From: an uncultured Cellulophaga sp. | Lineage (GTDB): Bacteria; Bacteroidota; Bacteroidia; Flavobacteriales; Flavobacteriaceae | Direction of reading: 5' to 3' | Assembly (NCBI GenBank): GCA_947492955.1 | Contig: CANLOV010000005.1 | Span: 124,001 to 188,000 of the forward strand | Length of the DNA: 64,000 nt | Shown: positions 9,857 through 17,974 of the stretch, one piece after another | Position numbering within the stretch: the first letter of the stretch is position 1 | How the letters are laid out: each line of letters begins with the position of its first letter | Made by a program: the position numbers and the translations under genes | The notes under the pieces: model-generated | What the model saw: the letters and a program-made list of their open reading frames with translations, nothing else | Database searches by the model: none | What the model was told of the DNA's origin: nothing

Positions 9857-9887
9857 CAAATGTAAGTTGTTAATATTTATTAACAAA
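9857..9887 (-). promoter_or_regulatory. Bacteroidota-type promoter of the OmpA gene
   Basis: On the minus strand the sequence reads TTTG-N19-TACATTTG, a full match to the Bacteroidota -33/-7 consensus (TTTG and TAnnTTTG) with ideal spacing. The -7 box is at 9857-9864 and the -33 box at 9884-9887, giving a leader of about 30 nt before the ATG. Confidence 0.8.
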
Positions 9888-9981
9888 ATCAATTTCTTTT
9901 TTTTTTAAGTCTTGATATTTTTTGCTTTTACAGTAGTCTATCGAGGATTTGTGTTTTTTATCGATATAATGAGGTGTTTTT

Positions 9982-12900
9982 TTAGGATATAAAAACTAAA
10001 GATATTTCTTCGTTTATGTATACAATAATCTTATTTTTAATAACATAGCCCATTTTTTCAAATGCAAGAGCATAGGAATTAATTTGCTTTTTATAAGCAT
10101 CATTTTTTTGTCCTGTTTTGTAATCTATTATAGTCACATTATTATTGTCTATAATTACTCTATCTGGTCGTAATACAATTCCTTTTTCTGTAATTATATC
10201 TCTTTCATTCAAAATTTTAGCATTGGTTTTGTAAAATTCACTTAATTCTGGATGATTAATTATAGTATAAATCTTTGTTTTTAAGTTTAAAGACTCTTCT
10301 TTAGATATAGTTCCGTTTCTAACAGATGTAACAATTGTTTGCTCTACATCCTCTCCTGTTTTTATAAAAGATAATAATTGATGTATTGTATTTCCTTTAT
10401 TAATAGCCTCTTCTTTACTTGTTCCCCATATAGCACCCGAGTTTGTGAGTATTTTAAAGCTAGGGCTTTCTTTATAAGTATATAAATAAGGTATAGTATG
10501 TTTTACTTTAGTTGTTTTTTCTTCACCAATATTAATAGGGAGCTCTCCAAAAGAGTAATTTGTTTTATTGGTGTCCCAAATATTTAGTTGTTTTAAATAA
10601 TGAATAAATAATCCAGAATAATATTCTGTTTTATGTTCCCCTTTAGAGGTAATATTTTTTTCGGTAATTATATATAGTGCTTTTTCCGCTCTTGTAAGTG
10701 CAACATATAAAATGTTAAAGGCATCTAACTCTAGTTTATTTTGCTCATCATTATATATGCTCTCAGAAATATCATCATAATTTTTAACTTCTTGTTTTTT
10801 ATCTAATAGAAAAGAGTTAAAACCCATAAAAGCTGTTTCATCTACTGGTATCCATAATTTGGGTTCTATTTCTTCGTAAATATAAGTGTTAGCATAAGGG
10901 AAAATAACAATAGGGAACTCTAATCCTTTAGATTTGTGTACAGTCATGATCTGTATAGCTTCTGTGTTTTCTGGAGCAGTAATGCTAAGCGTTTCTTTCT
11001 GTTTTTCCCAATAAGATAAAAAAGTATGAGAGCCAGCTCCTTCTTTTTGTTCTACATCTAATACCGTATCCATTAAATAGTTAATATATGCATCTGATTT
11101 AGATATAAGGTTAAACTTTTTTATAGCATACTCTAAGCCATCAAAAACAGATACTTTTTTTAATATATCGGTATCAAAATCATAATTTACTTTTAATAAT
11201 AGGTCTAGATTATTTAAATGCGCACTAATAAAATTATGCCTTTCTTTTGGTGCTAAGAAAAGAAGAATATTATATTTAATTTCCTGATTTTCGGTATTGG
11301 TATTGTATTGTAAAAGGTTAATTAAAAAAGAAATCTTAGGGTTATTCTTTAGTAATAGTGTCTCAGAAGATATAATAGGGATATTATTATGCATTAAAAA
11401 GTTAGCTAATAATATTCCATGCTTTTTTTTTCTGGTTAAAATACAGATATCACTTAATTTAAAGTTATTTGCTTTAACACTTTTAATAGTATCTAAAATA
11501 TTGGAACAGTAATCTTCATCTGTATTATCGGAGTTATTTTCTATAAAGTTGATATTAACAAAACCTCCTTTTTTATGGTTTGTTTCTTGTTTATTTCCGT
11601 CTAGAAATAATTGATTGTACTTTTCATGATTTAAAAAATCACTGGTGCTAGAAAAAAAGGCATTATTAAATTTTATTATTTCTTCATGACTTCTATAATT
11701 AGCGGGTAAATTTTCTATTTCTGGAACTGCTACAAAAGGATTTGTGTTGCTGTTTACAAGATTTAAAAACTGTTCTGCCTTACCACCACGCCATCTATAA
11801 ATTGCTTGTTTAGTGTCTCCAACTAAAAGTAAAGATCCTTTGTTTTCTTCTAAATCTTCACCTTCTAAGGCATTGCTAACTAAAGGAATTAAATTATTCC
11901 ATTGCATTTCAGATGTATCCTGAAATTCGTCTATAAAAAAATATTGGTATTTTTCTCCTAGCCTTTCATATATGAAAGGAGTGGGCTGGTTCTTAATTTC
12001 ATTAGATATAATAGCGTTAAAAGAAGATATAGGAAGTAAGTCTTGTTCTAATTCTAGATTTTTTATTTCTTGTTGTATAGCATTTAATAGTGTTAAGGGC
12101 ACTATGTTTTTATAGCTGTTTTTTAAAAATAAAATTTGATATACTATTTTTTTAATAGTGTTATAAAGAGGTAATATTTCATGGGATATTGCCTCGGCAT
12201 TATCAGATGCGCTTTTCTTTAGTATGTTGGCACTAGCTAAATTTTCTTCTAATTTATTAGCGTACAAAGAATTGTTTAGTTCTCCGGCTATAATTTTTTT
12301 AAAATGATTAGGAAGTGTGCCTCTTGTAAAATCGGCATGGTCTAAATTATAGGTATCTATTATAGTTAAAACAGTATGGGCTATATCTATAGCTTTTGTA
12401 GTAAGATTTTTTATTTCTGATAGGATGTTTTTTTTTAATGCTATAAAATCATCAATAGTTTTATGGTCTAATTTTTTTAGATGTTGGCTATTAGTTTCAT
12501 TAAAAAGTAGTTTTCCTATTTTATTAAGATCAAAAGAAATGTCCCAACTTTTATCTTCATCTATTTTTTCTAGCGCAAAATCTAATAATACTTTAGTTAG
12601 TTTTTCGTCTGTACCTGCTTTATAAATAAGTTTAGAAATAGCTTCACTTAATAAAAGGTCTGTATCTAAAACTACTTCAAAATTTTGAGGTATTTTTAAA
12701 TCTTTTGCAAAAGTCCTAATAAGCCTGTGTGTAAATTTATCTATTGTAGAAACATCGAAGTAAGCATAGTTGTGTAATATTTCTTTAAGTATAGTAGTGG
12801 CTTTCTTTTTTAAATCTTCGGGGTTTATTGCTAATTCATTAGTAATAGCAATAAACATTGGAGAAGCACTTTTTATAGTATCTGTTTTACTAAATTCAAA

Positions 12901-13086
12901 TAAGCTACCAAGAATTCTTTGTTTCATTTCATTTACCGCTTTATTGGTAAATGTAATAGCTAGAATATGGCGGTAATTTTTTCTGGATTTAGATGAAAGA
13001 ATAATTTTAAGATATTCTTTAGTAAGTGTATAGGTTTTTCCAGAACCAGCAGAAGCATTATATATTTTATAGGTAGCGTTCAGCAC
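9982..13086 (-). CDS. AddA-like UvrD/RecB helicase-nuclease
   Basis: A 1034-residue superfamily 1 helicase fused to a nuclease. Walker A is in the first 20 residues (YNASAGSGKTYTL), motif Ia is ITFTNKAVNEMKQRI, Walker B is FFIDEFQDTSEMQW, motif III is LVGDTKQAIYRWRGG, motif IV is LPANYRSHEE, motif V is MTVHKSKGLEFPIVIF and motif VI is LYVALTRAEKALY. The C-terminus has GIVLRPDRVIID and IIDYKTGQKN, the RecB-type nuclease D...DxK, with QINSYALAF. It should unwind and degrade double-strand ends with the AddB-like protein at 5656-8403. AddA proteins are usually somewhat longer, so this is a compact version. Confidence 0.88.
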   Translation of the reverse strand: MLNATYKIYNASAGSGKTYTLTKEYLKIILSSKSRKNYRHILAITFTNKAVNEMKQRILGSLFEFSKTDTIKSASPMFIAITNELAINPEDLKKKATTILKEILHNYAYFDVSTIDKFTHRLIRTFAKDLKIPQNFEVVLDTDLLLSEAISKLIYKAGTDEKLTKVLLDFALEKIDEDKSWDISFDLNKIGKLLFNETNSQHLKKLDHKTIDDFIALKKNILSEIKNLTTKAIDIAHTVLTIIDTYNLDHADFTRGTLPNHFKKIIAGELNNSLYANKLEENLASANILKKSASDNAEAISHEILPLYNTIKKIVYQILFLKNSYKNIVPLTLLNAIQQEIKNLELEQDLLPISSFNAIISNEIKNQPTPFIYERLGEKYQYFFIDEFQDTSEMQWNNLIPLVSNALEGEDLEENKGSLLLVGDTKQAIYRWRGGKAEQFLNLVNSNTNPFVAVPEIENLPANYRSHEEIIKFNNAFFSSTSDFLNHEKYNQLFLDGNKQETNHKKGGFVNINFIENNSDNTDEDYCSNILDTIKSVKANNFKLSDICILTRKKKHGILLANFLMHNNIPIISSETLLLKNNPKISFLINLLQYNTNTENQEIKYNILLFLAPKERHNFISAHLNNLDLLLKVNYDFDTDILKKVSVFDGLEYAIKKFNLISKSDAYINYLMDTVLDVEQKEGAGSHTFLSYWEKQKETLSITAPENTEAIQIMTVHKSKGLEFPIVIFPYANTYIYEEIEPKLWIPVDETAFMGFNSFLLDKKQEVKNYDDISESIYNDEQNKLELDAFNILYVALTRAEKALYIITEKNITSKGEHKTEYYSGLFIHYLKQLNIWDTNKTNYSFGELPINIGEEKTTKVKHTIPYLYTYKESPSFKILTNSGAIWGTSKEEAINKGNTIHQLLSFIKTGEDVEQTIVTSVRNGTISKEESLNLKTKIYTIINHPELSEFYKTNAKILNERDIITEKGIVLRPDRVIIDNNNVTIIDYKTGQKNDAYKKQINSYALAFEKMGYVIKNKIIVYINEEISLVFIS

Positions 13087-13136
13087 TATTTTATTTGCAA
13101 AATAAGGATTCTTGGGCAGTTCTTAACAAATTATTA

Positions 13137-13167
13137 ATTGAAATTGTTTGATAATATTGTAAATTTG
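13137..13167 (+). promoter_or_regulatory. Promoter of the superoxide dismutase gene
   Basis: The sequence reads ATTG-N19-TAAATTTG (-33 at 13137-13140, -7 at 13160-13167), a near-perfect Bacteroidota promoter, about 38 bp ahead of the ATG at 13205. Confidence 0.7.
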
Positions 13168-13204
13168 AATAACAATATTAATTAACTACAAAAACAATAT
13201 AAAG

Positions 13205-13813
13205 ATGGCTTTTGAATTACCAAAACTACCTTATGCATATGATGCATTAGAACCACATATTGATGCAAGAACAATGGAAATACACCATTCTAAACATCAT
13301 AACGGTTATACAACAAAATTAAATGCTGCTATTGAAGGAACAGATTTAGAAGGAAAGTCTATAGATGATATTATTACAGGTTTAGATATGTCTAACGGAG
13401 CGGTACGTAATAATGGAGGAGGGTTTTATAACCATTCTTTGTTTTGGGAAGTAATGTCTCCAAATGGTGGTGGTACACCATCAGGAGAATTAGCAGAAGC
13501 AATAGATGCTGCTTTTGGTTCTTTTGAAGATTTTAAAGCTGCTTTTTCTTCAGCTGCAGCAACAAGATTTGGTTCTGGTTGGGCATGGTTATGTGTACAT
13601 AAAGGAGGAAAGGTAGAAGTTTGTTCTACTCCAAATCAAGATAATCCATTAATGCCAGATACAGGCTGTGGAGGATTTCCAATTTTAGGTTTAGATGTTT
13701 GGGAGCATGCTTATTATTTAAATTATCAAAATAGAAGACCAGATTATATAGGAGGCTTTTTTAATGTAATTAACTGGGAAAAAGTATCAGAGTTATACGC
13801 TTCAAATAAGTAA
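13205..13813 (+). CDS. sodA: Superoxide dismutase, Fe/Mn family (Mn-like)
   Basis: A 202-residue cytoplasmic enzyme that converts superoxide to oxygen and hydrogen peroxide. Metal ligands are His27 (EIHHSKHH), His77 (NHSLFW), Asp164 and His168 (DVWEHAYY). Gln145 in [10 protein letters not shown] sits where Mn enzymes carry their second-sphere glutamine, so I lean to Mn or cambialistic use; iron cannot be excluded. No signal peptide is seen. It has its own promoter and a strong terminator, so it is monocistronic. Its neighbour across the promoter is the AddA-like gene. Confidence 0.93.
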   Translation: MAFELPKLPYAYDALEPHIDARTMEIHHSKHHNGYTTKLNAAIEGTDLEGKSIDDIITGLDMSNGAVRNNGGGFYNHSLFWEVMSPNGGGTPSGELAEAIDAAFGSFEDFKAAFSSAAATRFGSGWAWLCVHKGGKVEVCSTPNQDNPLMPDTGCGGFPILGLDVWEHAYYLNYQNRRPDYIGGFFNVINWEKVSELYASNK

Positions 13814-13833
13814 GCATATTTAATAATAATATG

Positions 13834-13870
13834 ATAGCCACTTAGTTAACACTAAGTGGCTATTTTTTTT
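13834..13870 (+). terminator. Terminator of the superoxide dismutase gene
   Basis: A 12-bp perfect stem (ATAGCCACTTAG and its inverse) with a 6-nt loop, followed by eight or more T residues, 20 bp after the stop codon. Confidence 0.9.
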
Positions 13871-13877
13871 GTTCATT

Positions 13878-13958
13878 TTTAAAAATAGAAAAGGGTAGAG
13901 AAGTCTCTACCCTTTTCATCCCAAATCTTACCATAAACTTAACCTACTTATGCTATGG
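13878..13958 (-). ncRNA. Small RNA, four-copy family, copy A
   Basis: Transcribed on the minus strand. It starts with the conserved block CCATAGCATAAGTAGG... (13920-13958), then a perfect 13-bp hairpin (arms 13888-13900 and 13905-13917, stem GAAAAGGGTAGAG on the plus strand) ending in a T-rich tract. The 5' block is almost identical in copies B, C and D, while the hairpin sequence is unrelated but fully paired. A promoter at 13964-13994 places the expected start at the block's 5' end. Within the block, CCATA can pair with TATGG to expose a 19-nt loop. Predicted length is about 80 nt; there is no ORF. I do not know a name for it; the Rfam Flavo-1 motif should be compared. Confidence 0.7.
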
Positions 13959-13963
13959 CGATA

Positions 13964-13994
13964 CTAAATTACTGGTATTGTGTTAAATAACAAA
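13964..13994 (-). promoter_or_regulatory. Promoter of small RNA copy A
   Basis: Minus-strand TTTG-N19-TAATTTAG (one mismatch to TAnnTTTG), -7 at 13964-13971 and -33 at 13991-13994. The -7 box ends 5 bp before the conserved block, the spacing expected for a start at or near its first bases. Confidence 0.65.
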
Positions 13995-14079
13995 GAAATT
14001 TTAAGAGTTTTTATAATTTTTCTATTATAAATGGATGTTGTTAAATAGAAAAAAGAAGATATTTAGAGGTAATCCATTG

Positions 14080-14162
14080 ATTACCAGAAATGAAAAAGAC
14101 AGAGTAACACTCTGTCTTTTTCCCCCAAATCTTACCATGAACTTAACCTACTTATGCTATGG
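14080..14162 (-). ncRNA. Small RNA, four-copy family, copy B
   Basis: Second copy on the minus strand, upstream of copy A. Conserved block 14123-14162; hairpin arms 14092-14105 and 14109-14122 form a perfect 14-bp stem (GACAGAGT core) that ends in TTTTTC. It differs from copy A inside the block by TTC instead of TTT before ATGG, and it has AA instead of GC bases ahead of the block, the same variant as copy D. It probably folds and terminates on its own rather than being co-transcribed with copy A. Confidence 0.7.
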
Positions 14163-14167
14163 TTCTC

Positions 14168-14175
14168 CAAAGGTA
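14168..14175 (-). promoter_or_regulatory. -7 box of small RNA copy B
   Basis: Minus-strand TACCTTTG, an exact TAnnTTTG match, ending 5 bp before the conserved block. Nineteen bases further upstream lies TTTT, a partial -33 box. Confidence 0.65.
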
Positions 14176-14302
14176 TGGCAATAGCCTTATCTTAAAAAAG
14201 GTTTTAGACCAATACCTATATATTAAGGTGAAATACTTTTTACAAACATTAAGACTACATTTAAAAAAGAATAAGATTACATTTTTACAATATTATATGA
14301 AA

Positions 14303-14336
14303 AATGCCTTTGATAATTTAAATTACCAAAGGCATT
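14303..14336 (-). terminator. Terminator of the cupredoxin-like gene
   Basis: Arms AATGCCTTTG and its inverse (10 bp) enclose a 14-nt AT-rich loop that is itself mostly self-complementary. On the minus strand it is followed by TTTTTC. It lies 24 bp after the cupredoxin stop codon. Confidence 0.8.
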
Positions 14337-14359
14337 AGAGTTTGTAATTTACGTTCTAG

Positions 14360-14749
14360 TTATTTAACAACTAATATGTTATCGGTAGAAGTAGGGTTTA
14401 AAGGACAGAAATAAACATATTTACCCTTTTTTAATACTGTAGGTTTAGAAACTTGCTTTTTCCCTGTAGCTACAGCCTCGGTTACATATGCTGTTTGTAT
14501 GTGGTTTTTTGGATCACTAAGATCTTTTCCTTTTTGTACCAATACAAAACCAACATTATGATCTACTGCATTGTTAGAGATTTCGAAAATATAAGTTCCT
14601 TCCGATACTGTTATTTGTTTTTGTGTAAATTCACCAGACGTTTGTTCTAAAGAGATAACTTTAGAAGTTTCTTTCATCATTTTGTCTTGAGCTGTTCCTG
14701 AAAAGATTACTGCTACTACAAATACGATTGCTAAAATTGCTTTTTTCAT
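14360..14749 (-). CDS. Exported cupredoxin-like protein lacking usual copper ligands
   Basis: A 129-residue protein with a signal peptide (MKKAILAIVFVVAVIFSGTAQ) and a small beta-sandwich of cupredoxin type. The first ligand region NNAVDHNVGF has a His and the C-terminal strand has YVYFCPLNPTS with the Cys. In blue-copper proteins this loop reads CPxHxxxGM or similar, with a second His and Met; here both positions are missing (CPLNPTSTDNILVV). Copper binding of the classical type is therefore doubtful. It is probably periplasmic, possibly in stress or metal handling. The gene stands alone with its own terminator, next to the small RNA pair and superoxide dismutase. Confidence 0.75.
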   Translation of the reverse strand: MKKAILAIVFVVAVIFSGTAQDKMMKETSKVISLEQTSGEFTQKQITVSEGTYIFEISNNAVDHNVGFVLVQKGKDLSDPKNHIQTAYVTEAVATGKKQVSKPTVLKKGKYVYFCPLNPTSTDNILVVK

Positions 14750-14880
14750 TTTAATTTAAAATTTATATAATAATTAATTTAATTTTTCAAATTGTTTAAT
14801 TTGATATTACAAAGGTCATATACAAGAGGCTATTTTTAATTGTCTGTATTTCCCTTTTTATAGCCAATATTTCCCTAAGT

Positions 14881-15039
14881 TTATTTTATAGAGATAAAAG
14901 GCCTTTCTGCATCACAATAAAAGTCGTGATGGTATTTCTGCTCACAATGTGTTTTAGAGTCTTTCGTTTTTAAGTTGTTTTTTTCTGTATTACCGAAAAT
15001 TTCAATTAAATTGAAAATAGATATATTTCTTTTTCTCAT
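14881..15039 (-). CDS. Small hypothetical protein (52 aa), His/Cys-containing
   Basis: An intact ORF of 53 codons from ATG (15037-15039) to TAA (14881-14883), MRKRNISIFNLIEIF at its start. The C-terminal part has two Cys and three His close together (HCEQKYHHDFYC), which might bind a metal. There is no clear ribosome site, as usual in this phylum, and no good promoter. It lies in a 632-bp interval otherwise free of genes. I do not recognise it; translation is unproven. Confidence 0.35.
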   Translation of the reverse strand: MRKRNISIFNLIEIFGNTEKNNLKTKDSKTHCEQKYHHDFYCDAERPFISIK

Positions 15040-15381
15040 CTTATTTATTGTTTTAATTATGGTACAAAAATGAGATAGAATTAAAGTTATTTGTTAGACA
15101 GATTTTCCTGTTAGCTAGTCAAAACTTCCTTTGGAGTTAGTTTAGGCTTTGGTTTGTCTTTTTTCAAGATAAATTTTATAGTATTTTAAAGATGAGATTT
15201 AATTTTGGCTATATTTTCCCTTCATTTTAAGTTGTTTATGATGTTTTCTTGTTTATTCTTAATAGGATTAAAAGTGCTAAATAGCTGATTTTGTTGAAAC
15301 AAAAGTGTTAATCTCTATTTTAAATTTTTTTGATAACTATTAATTAGCTAAAATTGTTGCTATTAATTATAATTTATAGAG
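15040..15381. other. Intergenic region without a recognisable gene
   Basis: An AT-rich interval between the 52-aa ORF and the PAS gene. It presumably carries the PAS promoter, but I see no exact TTTG/TAnnTTTG pair, no hairpin and no repeat. Confidence 0.5.
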
Positions 15382-15894
15382 ATGATGAAAGAGTATGAAG
15401 AAGTGATACATAAATATTATAGCGCGTTAAAAGTTAATGGTTTGCCCTCTTCTTGGGATATATATAGTTCTTACTTTAGTAGGTTATGTTACAACTATAA
15501 AGACGTGCAGGTATTAACTAATTTGGCAGAGAAAAATAGTTGGACTCATGTATTAGATTTAAATAATGATTTAGTTAATAAGGAGCAAGTTATTGTTGTA
15601 ACAGATGCAGAATTAAACATTGTGCATGCAACTAAAAATATACATGCTATGAATGGGTATATGCCAGATGAGATTATAGGTAAAAAACCAAAAATGTTTC
15701 AAGGTGTGGCAACATCTAAAGAAACTACAGCTTACATTTCTAAAGCTGTTAAGAGTAAATCTTCTTTTGAAGCTACTATATTAAACTACAGAAAAGATGG
15801 TACTCCATATAATTGTTATATAAAAGGAAGTCCTGTTTTTAATGAAAAAGGAAAGCTAATTAACTTTATAGCCTATGAAAGAGAAGTAGCTTAA
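15382..15894 (+). CDS. Stand-alone PAS-domain protein (LOV-like, no flavin cysteine)
   Basis: A 170-residue cytoplasmic protein. Residues about 65-168 are a PAS fold: VVTDAELNIVHATKNIHAMNGY, then EIIGKKPKMFQG and YRKDGTPYNCYIKGSPVFNEKG. The arrangement resembles LOV domains, but where LOV has NCRFLQ this has KPKMFQG, so the photoactive cysteine is absent. The N-terminal 60 residues contain aromatic helices with no known domain. It has no output domain and no kinase neighbour, so it must act through a partner if it signals. A bidirectional terminator separates it from pyk. Confidence 0.75.
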   Translation: MMKEYEEVIHKYYSALKVNGLPSSWDIYSSYFSRLCYNYKDVQVLTNLAEKNSWTHVLDLNNDLVNKEQVIVVTDAELNIVHATKNIHAMNGYMPDEIIGKKPKMFQGVATSKETTAYISKAVKSKSSFEATILNYRKDGTPYNCYIKGSPVFNEKGKLINFIAYEREVA

Positions 15895-15915
15895 AACTAA
15901 GTGTTCATAAATATA

Positions 15916-15950
15916 AAACCCTGCAATATTATTTTATATTGCAGGGTTTT
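15916..15950. terminator. Bidirectional terminator between the PAS gene and pyk
   Basis: A stem of about 14 bp with core ACCCTGCAATA paired with its inverse, bordered by A and T runs. It serves both convergent transcripts. Confidence 0.85.
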
Positions 15951-15972
15951 TACTTTTATTTAAAAGTATATT

Positions 15973-17400
15973 TTAAACTTCTGTTACTCTAAGAGTATTT
16001 ACCATCCCTTTTGTTTTTATAGGCATAGCAGCTAAACTAATAACCATATCGCCTTTTTCTAAAAGACCTTTTTCTATTGCTATTTTATTTACATCCTCTA
16101 TAGTATCATCTGTAGATACATATTTATCATAATAAAAAGCTCTAACACCCCATAATAAATTCAATTGTGTTAAAATTCTTTTGTTAGATGTAAATACTAA
16201 AATATATGCATTTGGTCTCCAAGCAGATACTTGGAAAGCTGTATATCCACTATTTGTTAAAGTAGAAATTGCTTTTGCATCAATTTCGTTAGACATTAGT
16301 GCCGCATGGTAACATACAGACTTAGTAATGTATCTTTTTGTTTTTATATGTGGTGGCTCATGTGGTACCTTAATTAAACTAGAACCTTCTACGGTTTGTA
16401 GAATACTTGCCATTTTCTCTATTACTTGTACTGGGTAATTACCAACAGAAGTTTCTCCTGATAGCATTACAGCATCTGCGCCATCCATTACAGAGTTAGC
16501 AACATCATTAACTTCTGCTCTAGTAGGTGTAAGGCTAGTAATCATAGTTTCCATCATTTGCGTAGCAATAATTACTGGAATTCTAGCTTTTTTGGCCCTT
16601 AGTACTAATTGTTTCTGAATTAAAGGAACTTCTTGTGCAGGAACTTCAACTCCTAAATCACCTCTAGCTACCATAAGCCCATCGCAATAAGAAACAATTT
16701 TATCTATGTTTTCTACAGCTTCAGGTTTCTCTATTTTAGCTATAATTGGAATTTTTTCGTCTGTATGCTCTTTTATTAAATTTTGAAGATCTATTAAATC
16801 TTGGCTAAAACGTACAAAAGAAAGAGCTATCCAATCTACTTTTTTAGAAATAGCAAAAATAGCATCTTTAACATCTTTTTCTGTAAGCGCAGGAAGAGAG
16901 ATGTTGGTATTAGGTAAATTAACTCCTTTTTTAGATTTTAAAGGCCCTCCTTGTATTACTTTAGCTTTTACTTCGTTTTCTTTGTTTGTAGAAAGCACTT
17001 CAAACATTAACTTTCCGTCATCTAAAAGAATGTTTTCTCCGGCTTTTACATCTTTAGGGAAAGAAGCGTAATTCATGTATACTCTTTCTGCATTACCTTC
17101 AAAAGGTTCACCAGTAACAAATGTTATTTCATCACCAGGAGCTACAACTACTTCTGCAGCCATTACACCAACTCTAAGCTTAGGTCCTTGTAAATCTGCA
17201 AGTATAGAAGTATGCACTTCAAGTTCTTCGTTTAATTCTCTAATAATATTGATGCGTTCAGTAACATCACTATAATCTGCATGAGAAAAGTTGATTCTAA
17301 AGACATTTACCCCTGCAAGGATCATATCTCTCAACACATCTTTTTTACTAGTAGCAGGTCCTAGAGTTGCTACTATTTTAGTTTTTTTGTTACTTGGCAT
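15973..17400 (-). CDS. pyk: Pyruvate kinase
   Basis: A 475-residue glycolytic enzyme making pyruvate and ATP from phosphoenolpyruvate and ADP. It starts MPSNKKTKIVATLGPATSKK, has NVFRINFSHADY, the active-site signature IPIIAKIEKPEAVENID, MVARGDLGVEVP, and MMETMITSLTPTRAEVND with DGADAVMLSGETS. The C-terminal allosteric domain is complete. The length is typical. It lies 4 bp downstream of the IPExxxVDY gene, so they are probably co-transcribed, an arrangement I recall as common in Flavobacteriia. Confidence 0.97.
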   Translation of the reverse strand: MPSNKKTKIVATLGPATSKKDVLRDMILAGVNVFRINFSHADYSDVTERINIIRELNEELEVHTSILADLQGPKLRVGVMAAEVVVAPGDEITFVTGEPFEGNAERVYMNYASFPKDVKAGENILLDDGKLMFEVLSTNKENEVKAKVIQGGPLKSKKGVNLPNTNISLPALTEKDVKDAIFAISKKVDWIALSFVRFSQDLIDLQNLIKEHTDEKIPIIAKIEKPEAVENIDKIVSYCDGLMVARGDLGVEVPAQEVPLIQKQLVLRAKKARIPVIIATQMMETMITSLTPTRAEVNDVANSVMDGADAVMLSGETSVGNYPVQVIEKMASILQTVEGSSLIKVPHEPPHIKTKRYITKSVCYHAALMSNEIDAKAISTLTNSGYTAFQVSAWRPNAYILVFTSNKRILTQLNLLWGVRAFYYDKYVSTDDTIEDVNKIAIEKGLLEKGDMVISLAAMPIKTKGMVNTLRVTEV

Positions 17401-17404
17401 TCTG

Positions 17405-17866
17405 TTAAAAAATTAAATTATTTTTAGATTTTAGTTTGATTACTTCAATAGAATAAGCTGTAATTATTTCAGGTATCATTAAAAGTTTTTTTACAATGTC
17501 TTCTGTTTCTTCTACTGCTTGTTCAATTTTAATAAAGTAATCTACTTCTTTATATTCTGGCACTAAGAAATGGGTTGTATATGTTAATTCATTACTAAAC
17601 AACCCTTCTTGTTTTTTGCTTTCTTTTTCTACACTTGTATTTATAATTAATGTCCAATAAGCATCATTTAATGTGTCTTTCCATTCAAAAAAAGGAAAAG
17701 ATACATTTTCAGAAAAATCCAAATCAATAGGAGCTCTATTTAATTTAGATGTTAGTTGTCTATTAATCAAATATGCTATAGAATAATCTTCTAAACTACT
17801 ATGTATAGCAATAAGTGTGTATGAACTTTCATAAAAATCTTCAGAAATTTTGTGTATTGCCGACAT
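17405..17866 (-). CDS. IPExxxVDY family protein
   Basis: A 153-residue protein with the family signature, here VPEYKEVDYFIKIE near residue 110. No signal peptide or membrane segment. The function of the family is unknown; it is found in Flavobacteriia next to pyruvate kinase, as here. It begins an operon with pyk and lies about 108 bp downstream of rnc on the same strand, so it could also be co-transcribed with rnc and fabF. Confidence 0.8.
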   Translation of the reverse strand: MSAIHKISEDFYESSYTLIAIHSSLEDYSIAYLINRQLTSKLNRAPIDLDFSENVSFPFFEWKDTLNDAYWTLIINTSVEKESKKQEGLFSNELTYTTHFLVPEYKEVDYFIKIEQAVEETEDIVKKLLMIPEIITAYSIEVIKLKSKNNLIF

Positions 17867-17974
17867 ATCCTTTTATGAATCGGTAAATATATAATTAAAA
17901 ATGTAGTTTGCCTAGTTATATACTGGGATTAAACGCATCGTTTTTTACGAAAACGTTTGAATTTAACAAATCTC

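Noticed and set aside
9937-9966. TATCGA...TCGATA inverted repeat downstream of the AddA-like gene
   Set aside because: Six-base arms with a long loop in AT-rich DNA are expected by chance.
17930-17965. Hairpin (CGTTTT/AAAACG) after rnc as terminator
   Set aside because: The stem is six weak pairs with no clear T run; too uncertain to list.
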